From contig NZ_VYIX01000001.1 in the NCBI RefSeq assembly GCF_009755885.1, positions 732,157 through 796,156 of the forward strand: a stretch of 64,000 nt of DNA. Reading direction: 5' to 3'. Below are positions 57,311 through 64,000 of the stretch, piece by piece. This DNA comes from Brachyspira sp. SAP_772 (lineage in GTDB: Bacteria > Spirochaetota > Brachyspiria > Brachyspirales > Brachyspiraceae). The notes under the pieces are model-generated. The model was not told the origin of the DNA. It did no database searches and saw nothing but the letters and a program-made list of their open reading frames with translations. Both the position numbers and the translations under genes were made by a program. How positions within the stretch are numbered: the stretch's first letter is position 1; each line of letters starts with the position of its first letter.

Positions 57311-59263
57311 ATGATAAAAAAAATAAAAGAATTTTTTAAAAAAGGAAATAAACCATTTGATTATGGAGCAGTTACAGAAGAACATAGAAAAAAATATTAT
57401 GGTAAAATAGAAAAACATCCATATAAAAGAATGTGGTCATATGCTATGAGACATAAAAAGCTTTTTATACCATCTTTTATAATTAGCATAATGTATACAA
57501 TAATTAATATACTTCCTCCTTTTTTTGGTCAATTAGCAATATCTATTACAGGCGGTAAAAGAGTTGATTTACTTGATAAAATACCTTTTGTAAATGAGTT
57601 AGCATCTAAATTTAGCAACATTAGTACAAAACAATTAGCAGAACAATTTTTAACAGCAGATAGCATAACTAATCCAATAGTAATAGCACAATTTGCTTTT
57701 ATTATTATAATAGGCTTCATATATGTAATATTTCGTGTTAGTTTTGATTATATTAAAACATTTCTCTTTCAATTTACAGCACAAGAAATAGGCAAAGATG
57801 TTCGTGCTGATATGTTAAAAGGGTTAATGAATACGGATATAGCATATTTTAAACAAGAAAAAGAAGGCGATTTAATGAGCAGAGTCATTAATGAATCTGG
57901 AACTATAGAGAATTTTCTATCTACTACATTACCAAATATGATAACAGTACCTTTGACTTTAATACTCACATTAGCAGTATTATTAGTGTTAAATGTCAAA
58001 CTTACTTTAGCATGTTTTATAGCTGCCCCGCTGATAGGACTTGGTATTGATAAAGTTTCAAAACTAATAAGAACAAGAGTTACAGCTGAGCAGAATTTAT
58101 TAGGGGCTACTACTTCATTGATACAAGAAGATATAAGAGGAATAGAGGTTATAAAAATATTTTCTAAAGAAGATGAAGAAGTAACAAAATATAGAAAAGT
58201 ATATGCCGATTTAATAGGATTTATGAGAAAAATAGCTTTGCTTACTTCGTTAAATAGACCTATGACAGAGCTTGTAATGATAGTAGCTATGCTTATAATA
58301 CTTGCTTACGGCGGATTTTTAATATTTAAAGGTGAGATGCCTTTTGAGTTTTTGTGGGGATTTTTGCTTTATATGCTTAATATTTCAACTCCTGTAAGGG
58401 ATTTATCTGGAATATTTATTAATCTTCAAAGAACCATGGGGATAGCTCAAAGGGTTTTTCAAATAATAGATTTACCTTCTGAACAAGTTGATGACCCTAC
58501 TAAAAAAGAAATGAAACCAATAGAGCATTCTATAACTTTTGAAAATGTTAATTTTGAATATACTAAAAGAGGAGAAGAAAAACCTTTCCACTTAGGCCCT
58601 ATTAGTTTTAATGTAAAAAAAGGAGATGTTGTTGCTTTTGTTGGTAATAGCGGCGGCGGTAAAACTACTTTAATAAGCCTTATACCTAAATTATTTACCC
58701 CTTCTGAAGGTGTTATTAGATTTGATGGTATAGATATTAACGAACTTAATACAAGAAGTGTGAGAAATCAAATTGGTGTGGTATCTCAAGAGAATATTTT
58801 ATTTTATGGTACTGTAAGAGAAAATATACTTTATGCTAACCCTAATGCAACTGATGATGATTTATTAAGAGCTGCAAAAATAGCACATGCTGATGAGTTT
58901 ATATTAAAACTTCCAAATGGATACGATACTCATATAGGTCCAAGAGGGGTAATGCTTTCAGGCGGTCAGCGTCAGCGTATAGCTTTAGCAAGGGCAGTAT
59001 TAAAAAAACCTTCTATATTAATACTTGATGAAGCTACAAGTGCATTAGATACAGAAAGTGAAATGTATGTTCAAAAAGCATTAAATGAAATTATTAACCT
59101 TCAAACTACATTTGTAATTGCACATAGATTATCTACTATAAAAAATGCTACTTACATTTGTGTTGTCGAAAATGGTAAGATTACAGAATCTGGCACACAT
59201 GAAGAGCTTATGAAAAAAGGCGGAAAATATCAGTATTTGTATTCGCTTCAGTTTAGGGATTAA
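57311..59263 (+). CDS. ABC exporter, fused permease and ATPase (MsbA-like)
   Basis: The 650-aa half-transporter has a six-helix membrane domain (about 45-370) and an ATPase domain (about 400-645). The ATPase motifs are complete: Walker A 'VGNSGGGKTTL' (about 448), Q-loop 'VSQENILFYG', signature 'LSGGQRQRIALARAVL' (about 553-568), Walker B 'ILILDEATSALD' and H-loop 'IAHRLST'. The intracellular coupling part 'QEKEGDLMSRVINESG' is typical. Such homodimers export lipids, drugs or peptides; the cargo is unknown. rdgB starts 5 bp after its stop, so they are co-transcribed. Confidence 0.93.
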   Translation: MIKKIKEFFKKGNKPFDYGAVTEEHRKKYYGKIEKHPYKRMWSYAMRHKKLFIPSFIISIMYTIINILPPFFGQLAISITGGKRVDLLDKIPFVNELASKFSNISTKQLAEQFLTADSITNPIVIAQFAFIIIIGFIYVIFRVSFDYIKTFLFQFTAQEIGKDVRADMLKGLMNTDIAYFKQEKEGDLMSRVINESGTIENFLSTTLPNMITVPLTLILTLAVLLVLNVKLTLACFIAAPLIGLGIDKVSKLIRTRVTAEQNLLGATTSLIQEDIRGIEVIKIFSKEDEEVTKYRKVYADLIGFMRKIALLTSLNRPMTELVMIVAMLIILAYGGFLIFKGEMPFEFLWGFLLYMLNISTPVRDLSGIFINLQRTMGIAQRVFQIIDLPSEQVDDPTKKEMKPIEHSITFENVNFEYTKRGEEKPFHLGPISFNVKKGDVVAFVGNSGGGKTTLISLIPKLFTPSEGVIRFDGIDINELNTRSVRNQIGVVSQENILFYGTVRENILYANPNATDDDLLRAAKIAHADEFILKLPNGYDTHIGPRGVMLSGGQRQRIALARAVLKKPSILILDEATSALDTESEMYVQKALNEIINLQTTFVIAHRLSTIKNATYICVVENGKITESGTHEELMKKGGKYQYLYSLQFRD

Positions 59264-59268
59264 TATTT

Positions 59269-59859
59269 ATGATAAATAAATTAGTAATAGCTACAGCTAA
59301 TAAGCATAAATTAACTGAAATACAAAACATATTCAAAGACTCTGCAAAAGAGATATTGCCAATGCCTGCAGATATTGGAGAGATAATAGAAGATGGAAAT
59401 AGCTTTATAGAAAACTCTCTAATAAAAGCAAGAGCTGTATATAATCATACAAAACTACCCTCTTTGGCAGATGATTCGGGTATTTGCATAAATGCTCTTA
59501 ATGGAAAGCCCGGAATATATTCTGCAAGATACGGCGGAGAAAATTTAGGCTATAAAGAAAAGATGCAGTTAATATTAGATAAATTAAAAAATAAAAATGA
59601 TAGAACGGCTTATTTTATCACTTCTGCGGTATGTGTATTAGATAATAATTATTATATAGCTTTAGAGGGGAGAGTTGATGGAGTGATAATTGAAAGCCCT
59701 AAAGGTTTTGATGGATTCGGTTATGACCCTATATTTAAGCCTAATGGATATGATGTTACATATGCAGAGATGACCTTAGAGCAAAAAAACTCTATGAGCC
59801 ATAGAGCAATAGCTATGAATAAAATGAAAGAAATATTGTATAATATAAACAACTTTTAA
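59269..59859 (+). CDS. rdgB: XTP/dITP diphosphatase (RdgB/HAM1)
   Basis: RdgB hydrolyses non-canonical purine triphosphates such as XTP and dITP to monophosphates. The 196-aa protein has 'LVIATANKHKLTEIQNIF' (about 4-21), 'SLADDSGICINALNGKPGIYSARYGGE' (about 63-89) with the metal Asp residues, and 'GFDGFGYDPIFKP' (about 146-158) followed by 'EMTLEQKNSMSHRAIAM'. All family motifs are present. It begins 5 bp after the ABC exporter gene, and no separate promoter is seen. Confidence 0.95.
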   Translation: MINKLVIATANKHKLTEIQNIFKDSAKEILPMPADIGEIIEDGNSFIENSLIKARAVYNHTKLPSLADDSGICINALNGKPGIYSARYGGENLGYKEKMQLILDKLKNKNDRTAYFITSAVCVLDNNYYIALEGRVDGVIIESPKGFDGFGYDPIFKPNGYDVTYAEMTLEQKNSMSHRAIAMNKMKEILYNINNF

Positions 59860-59909
59860 TATATAATAAATTCTAAGCTTTCAATATATAAAAAAACAAT
59901 ATTAAGCAT

Positions 59910-59938
59910 TTGAATTATTTTTTATTTTTTATTATAAT
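59910..59938 (+). promoter_or_regulatory. Sigma-70-type promoter of the OYE gene
   Basis: TTGAAT (59910-59915), 17 bases, then a perfect TATAAT (59933-59938), 40 bp before the ATG at 59978. AAGGAG lies before the start codon. Confidence 0.65.
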
Positions 59939-59977
59939 ATACCCTATCTAAGCATATTATTTTAAGGAGTTTTTATA

Positions 59978-61012
59978 ATGAAAGCAGAAAAAAGTAATCT
60001 TTTTACACCTTTACAAATAGGTAATATAGAAATAAAAAACAGAGTTGTAATGCCTCCAATGTGTATGTATAGTGCTGAAGACGGATATGTTAATGATTGG
60101 CACATACAGCATTATGCTACAAGGGCTATAGGAGGAACTGGTTTAATAATAGTAGAAGCTACTGGAGTTTTACCTTATGTAAGCAACATTACTGATAATG
60201 ATTTGGCTATATGGGACGATAAATATATTGACGGTTTAAGCAAATTAGTAAATGCAGTTCATGCTAATGGAGCAAAAATTGGTATACAGATTAATCATGC
60301 TGGAAGAAAATGCGAGTCTACAAAAATAGATAAAATATACGCTCCAAGTGCTATAGCATTCAATGAAAAATTTAGAACACCTGTAGAAATGACACAATCA
60401 GATATTAATGAAGTAGTAGATGCTTTTGCTAGTGCTGCTGTAAGAGCTAAAAAGGCAGGATTTGACATCATAGAACTTCATGCTGCTCATGGTTATTTGA
60501 TTTCTACATTCCTATCACCATTATCAAATAAAAGAACAGACGAATACGGCAAAAACAGAGCTAAATTCTTAGAAGAGATATTAAGAAAATGCCGCGAAGC
60601 TGTAGGAAGTGACTACCCTATACAAGTAAGAATATCTTCTTATGACTGGAGAGAAGGCGGAAACACTGTAAAAGATTTTGCTGAAATGCTAAAACCTTTA
60701 GAAGAAGCTAAATTAATAGATTCTATAAACGTTAGTACTGGAGCAGTTACAGCAGACGGTAAGATTATTCCTTATGAAGGCTATCAAGTGCCTTTCTGCA
60801 GAGAATTAAAACAATATATGACAGTGCCTTGTATAGGAGGAGGTCTTATATATGACCCTAAAATGGCTAATATGATGGTGAGAAATGGCGCTGCTGATGC
60901 TATATACATAGGCAGAGAATTATTGAGAAACCCTTATTGGGCATTACAGGCTGCAAGAATTTTAGGCATTGATGTACCATTCCCTAAACAATATGAAATG
61001 GCTAAAAGATAA
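59978..61012 (+). CDS. NADH:flavin oxidoreductase, Old Yellow Enzyme family (NamA/YqjM-like)
   Basis: The 344-aa FMN enzyme reduces activated alkenes with NAD(P)H. It opens with 'LFTPLQIGNIEIKNRVVMPPMCMYSAEDGYVNDWHIQHYATRAIGG' (about 7-52), where the Cys after MPP is the YqjM-class redox-tuning residue. 'QINHAGRK' (about 106), 'AAHGYLISTFLSPLSNKRTDEYG' (about 168-190) with the catalytic site, and 'GGLIYDPKMANMMVRNGAADAIYIGRELLRNPYW' close the barrel. Length is normal. It is monocistronic between a promoter and a terminator. The physiological substrate is unknown. Confidence 0.93.
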   Translation: MKAEKSNLFTPLQIGNIEIKNRVVMPPMCMYSAEDGYVNDWHIQHYATRAIGGTGLIIVEATGVLPYVSNITDNDLAIWDDKYIDGLSKLVNAVHANGAKIGIQINHAGRKCESTKIDKIYAPSAIAFNEKFRTPVEMTQSDINEVVDAFASAAVRAKKAGFDIIELHAAHGYLISTFLSPLSNKRTDEYGKNRAKFLEEILRKCREAVGSDYPIQVRISSYDWREGGNTVKDFAEMLKPLEEAKLIDSINVSTGAVTADGKIIPYEGYQVPFCRELKQYMTVPCIGGGLIYDPKMANMMVRNGAADAIYIGRELLRNPYWALQAARILGIDVPFPKQYEMAKR

Positions 61013-61033
61013 TTAATAATAATTGTTATATAG

Positions 61034-61076
61034 GCTTTATTATGCATATAAAAAATATGTGTAATAAAGCTTTTTT
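61034..61076 (+). terminator. Intrinsic terminator after the OYE gene
   Basis: A 16-bp stem with two G-T pairs joins 61034-61049 and 61055-61070 around an A-rich 5-base loop, followed by TTTTTT (61071-61076). It lies 21 bp after the stop. Confidence 0.88.
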
Positions 61077-61190
61077 ATTTAACACACGATTAACAAACAA
61101 TTACTTCAAAAAAAATTTACTCTTTTAATTTATATAAAATATGTTATATTATATGCAAGTTTTTTAGCAAGTCTTTTAATAGGAAAGTTT

Positions 61191-63020
61191 ATGAATAATA
61201 ATAATCAATACGATGAAAATAAAAAATATTTATTTAAAGTACTAATTATAGCATTAGCAATTATTTTTATATTATTAATTGGTGCAGGAATACTTGTTGG
61301 TACATTCTTATTTATAACAAATAAAGCCAATTTAAATAAAATGGTAGACAATTATCATATATATGATGAAGCTATATACAATAAAAGGTATGGAGATAGC
61401 GTTGTAAAAGAGTTTGTAAATAATTATGGTGCTGATGTTAATGAAACTGATATAGAAAATAAAACTCCTCTCTATCATGCTGTTGAAGCAAACAATATAA
61501 AGGCTGTTAAATTCTTATTAGAAAATAAAGCAGATGCAGAAATATCAAGCGATGAAGGAATAACTCCTCTGCTCTTAGCAATAAAAAACAATAATAAAAA
61601 AATAGCAGAACTTCTAATAGAAGAAGGCAATGCTAACGTATATGGTTCTTATACTGGAGATGATATAGAAAATTATCCTATGTATTATGCAATATCTCAA
61701 ACAAACAAAAGTATGATAAAATTATTATTAGATAATTCATTTGATTTAAAAAGAGAGCCTACAATTTTAAGTTATGCCATTGAAAACAGCGATAGAAGTA
61801 TAGTTAAATATTTAGTAGATAATGGTGCGGATATTAATTATCAAAATGCTGATGGAAGCACTGTATTATATAATTCTATAGTATCATTAGATTATGATTT
61901 ATTTAAATACTTTTTGGATAAAGGTTCAAAAGTAGAAAATAATAGTTTCAATAAAAAATATGGAAATGTTATAATGGCTGCTGCGGGCTCTAAGTTTAAT
62001 AATAGTTCAAGCAAACAGCCTGTTGATTTAGTTCTTCTTCAAAATGGTGCTGCAAATAGTGCCAAAATAATGAAAGATATTATAACTAACTTTAATAAAA
62101 ATGATATTAACAGTTATATAAATGGAATGAATGCTTTAATAATAGCTTCTGGTAATTCATATATAGACACTGTAAGAATACTTTTAGAAAATGGTGCTGA
62201 TGTTAATTCTTATGACAATGATGGATGGACTTCTCTTATGTATGCTGCAAATAATGGAGATATAGAATTAGCTAAGTTACTTATTTCTAATAATGCAAAT
62301 GTTAATATTCAAAGTTATGATTATAGTACTGCTTTAATGTGTGCTATAAAAAGCCCTATTGTAAAAAACAGAATACCTATGATAGAGTTATTAATAGCAA
62401 ACAAAGCTGATATCAACACAACAGATGCTAATGGACTTGGTGCTTTAAATATTGCTATAATGAATAATGATATGGAATTAACAAAGTTTTTCATTACCAA
62501 TAAAGCAGATTTAAATAAAACAACTATGGAAGATGGAAGCTCTTTAATAGAATATGCTATTAATACTGATAATATAGACTTGCTTCAGCTTTTAGTTGAA
62601 AATGGTGCTGATATTAATAGAGCAAATGATATATCAAGTTTAACACCTTTAATGAGAGCTTCAAGAACTGGGCTTGAAAATATAGTGAGAATATTACTTT
62701 CAAGAAATGTAGAATTAAATACTACAGATAAATATGGAAGCACTGCTTTACATATGGCAGCTGAAAACTCTCAATTAAACATTGTAAAACTTTTACTTAA
62801 TAAAAAACCAAAGCTAAACATACAAAATCAATATGGAGATACTCCTTTACATAATGCTGTTAGAGCTGGAAATATTGATATAGTAAGTGAGCTTGTTATA
62901 GCTGGTGCTGATATCAATATAGAAAACAATAACGGAAAATTACCTATGGATATAGCAAGAGATAATAACAGTTTAGCTATATATGAAGTATTAAGACAAG
63001 CTCAAGACAATATACAATAA
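61191..63020 (+). CDS. Membrane-anchored ankyrin-repeat protein, 609 aa
   Basis: An N-terminal membrane helix ('FKVLIIALAIIFILLIGAGI', about 15-34, extending to about 43) is followed by about 14-16 ankyrin repeats to the end. Examples are 'NKTPLYHAVEANNIKAVKFLLENKAD', 'GWTSLMYAANNGDIELAKLLISNNANVN' and 'GSTALHMAAENSQLNIVKLLLNKKPKLN'. One repeat near 255-285 is interrupted by an insertion. With a short basic N-terminus, the repeats may lie outside the cytoplasm. The partner is unknown. It is a single gene following the OYE terminator. Confidence 0.9.
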   Translation: MNNNNQYDENKKYLFKVLIIALAIIFILLIGAGILVGTFLFITNKANLNKMVDNYHIYDEAIYNKRYGDSVVKEFVNNYGADVNETDIENKTPLYHAVEANNIKAVKFLLENKADAEISSDEGITPLLLAIKNNNKKIAELLIEEGNANVYGSYTGDDIENYPMYYAISQTNKSMIKLLLDNSFDLKREPTILSYAIENSDRSIVKYLVDNGADINYQNADGSTVLYNSIVSLDYDLFKYFLDKGSKVENNSFNKKYGNVIMAAAGSKFNNSSSKQPVDLVLLQNGAANSAKIMKDIITNFNKNDINSYINGMNALIIASGNSYIDTVRILLENGADVNSYDNDGWTSLMYAANNGDIELAKLLISNNANVNIQSYDYSTALMCAIKSPIVKNRIPMIELLIANKADINTTDANGLGALNIAIMNNDMELTKFFITNKADLNKTTMEDGSSLIEYAINTDNIDLLQLLVENGADINRANDISSLTPLMRASRTGLENIVRILLSRNVELNTTDKYGSTALHMAAENSQLNIVKLLLNKKPKLNIQNQYGDTPLHNAVRAGNIDIVSELVIAGADINIENNNGKLPMDIARDNNSLAIYEVLRQAQDNIQ

Positions 63021-63031
63021 AAATATATAGA

Positions 63032-63059
63032 TTGTAAATTTTTTATAATATATTATAAT
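63032..63059 (+). promoter_or_regulatory. Possible sigma-70 promoter of the oppD-like gene
   Basis: TTGTAA (63032-63037), 16 bases, then TATAAT (63054-63059), 28 bp before the ATG at 63088. AAGG lies before the start. The region is AT-rich, so a chance match is possible. Confidence 0.45.
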
Positions 63060-63087
63060 TAACATAATATTTAAGGTAATAATATAT

Positions 63088-64000
63088 ATGTCAATTATAT
63101 TAAAAGTAGAAAATCTCAAGATGTATTATCACACATCTAAAGGCGATATAAAAGCCATTAATGATATTAGTTTTGATATAGAAGAAGGAGAGACTCTAGG
63201 CATTGTTGGCGAATCGGGATGCGGAAAAACATCTCTTGCCGCATCACTTTTAAGAATGCCCTCCCCTCCCGGAAAATATGAAGGCGGAAAAATTATATTA
63301 GACAATGAAGATATAATACCGCTTAAAGAAGAATATATAAGAAAAAATATAAGATGGTCAAAAATATCTATGGTCTTTCAGGGAGCTATGAACTCTCTCA
63401 CTCCTGTATATACTATAGGCTATCAAATGCTTGAAACATTAAACAGACATGTTGATATGAATAAAAATGATGCATACAAACTCATAAAAGAATATTTAGG
63501 ATATGTTGGTCTTCATGATAGTGTAATGGATAGATATCCGCATGAGCTTTCTGGAGGAATGAAACAAAGAGTTGTAATAGCAGCTGCTTTATTTTTAAAA
63601 CCTAAATTAATAATATTAGATGAACCTACCACAGCATTGGATGTTATAGTGCAGGCTCAAATAATAAACCTATTAAAAAAACTAAAAAAAGATTTTAATT
63701 TATCATTTATATTTATTACTCATGATTTGGCATTAGAAGCAGAAATATCTGACAGAGTTTGTGTAATGTATGGAGGAAAAATAGCAGAGCTTGCCAAAAG
63801 TGAAGATATTTATAATAATCCAAAACACCCATATACAAAAAGATTATTAGCGGCTACTCCTAGACTTAAAAAAACAGTTGATAAATTAGAGTTTATAGAA
63901 GGGACTCCTCCTGATTTGCTTAATCCGCCAAAAGGATGCATGTTTTATGATAGATGCAAAGAGAGAATTGATAAGTGTAGATATGAAGAGCCTATTATAA
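63088..64000 (+). CDS. Oligopeptide/dipeptide ABC transporter ATPase, OppD-like (3' end outside window)
   Basis: The frame starts at ATG 63088 and is still open at base 64000 (304 codons). It has Walker A 'GIVGESGCGKTSLAASLLRM' (about 38-57), Q-loop 'ISMVFQGAMNSLTPVYTIGYQ' (about 93-113), signature 'PHELSGGMKQRVVIAAALF' and Walker B 'LIILDEPTTALDV' (about 172-184). The C-terminal oligopeptide-family region has 'HPYTKRLLAATPRL', 'EGTPPDLLNPPKGCMFYDRC' and the Cys motif that binds a 4Fe-4S cluster in OppD/DppD proteins. It powers peptide import; its permease and partner ATPase are probably just downstream. Confidence 0.93.
   Translation, partial: MSIILKVENLKMYYHTSKGDIKAINDISFDIEEGETLGIVGESGCGKTSLAASLLRMPSPPGKYEGGKIILDNEDIIPLKEEYIRKNIRWSKISMVFQGAMNSLTPVYTIGYQMLETLNRHVDMNKNDAYKLIKEYLGYVGLHDSVMDRYPHELSGGMKQRVVIAAALFLKPKLIILDEPTTALDVIVQAQIINLLKKLKKDFNLSFIFITHDLALEAEISDRVCVMYGGKIAELAKSEDIYNNPKHPYTKRLLAATPRLKKTVDKLEFIEGTPPDLLNPPKGCMFYDRCKERIDKCRYEEPII

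Overview
The window is AT-rich, densely coded DNA from a spirochaete, most likely the genus Brachyspira. By eye it is about three quarters A+T. The reasons are the spirochaete-type flagellar genes (flgL-fliW-csrA and a long fliD), many small SC-type lipoproteins, ankyrin-repeat proteins, an [FeFe] hydrogenase, a Na+-pumping biotin decarboxylase and Asn/Lys/Ile-rich proteins. The genus call is inference from gene content and composition; there is no rRNA in the window to confirm it. I saw no tRNA, rRNA, CRISPR array, transposase or phage gene.

Layout. 1-3.2 kb: the 3' end of a DUF4132 gene, an unknown minus-strand gene, and a non-coding block with hairpin repeats, two of which covary. 3.2-6 kb: flgL-fliW-csrA behind a near-consensus sigma-28 promoter, then murI. 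6.1-10.3 kb: oadG-oadA-oadB-bioY, a decarboxylase sodium pump together with a biotin importer for its cofactor. 10.6-14.5 kb: a GT39-type membrane glycosyltransferase, a DUF1385 membrane protein and an overlapping unknown membrane protein. 14.5-19.7 kb: group-B type [FeFe] hydrogenase, alanine dehydrogenase, RtcB RNA ligase and an exported protein. 19.9-24.6 kb: a beta-barrel-like protein, MgtE, an ankyrin protein and a DMT exporter. 24.6-28 kb: fliD, an XRE regulator and radC. 28-34.4 kb: a lipoprotein, a small protein, a PdxY/ThiD-type kinase, a large TPR protein and a GT-B glycosyltransferase. 34.4-41.7 kb: dnaJ, a small membrane J-protein, a DUF1275 protein, twin META-type lipoproteins, an oligopeptide-binding lipoprotein, an Asn-rich GerMN protein and a lipoprotein. 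41.8-45.3 kb: the classical rpmH-rnpA-yidD-yidC-jag cluster. 45.4-50.6 kb: a small exported protein, DUF4416, a chemoreceptor fused to hemerythrin, murD and a lipoprotein. 50.7-54.1 kb: a small surface-polysaccharide-like locus. 54.3-64 kb: lysS, a DUF2262-like protein, a cytidylate-kinase-like protein, an ABC exporter, rdgB, an Old Yellow Enzyme, a membrane ankyrin protein and the start of an oppD-like ATPase.

The most unusual part is 50.7-54.1 kb. It holds a large gene fusing two iron-sulfur clusters, an F420-hydrogenase-beta-type module and a polysaccharide pyruvyl transferase. The gene ends in eight copies of a 5-bp repeat, so slippage would switch its C-terminus among three forms, one of which reads into the following hairpin. 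Behind it lies a methyltransferase-like gene broken by two single-base deletions, one in an A-run. The two genes share a short WWIP-type module. The second notable signal is a pair of intergenic hairpins at 2.83 and 3.02 kb with the same loop and three compensatory base-pair changes. A third is a possible CsrA site at the start of the mRNA that encodes CsrA and its antagonist FliW.
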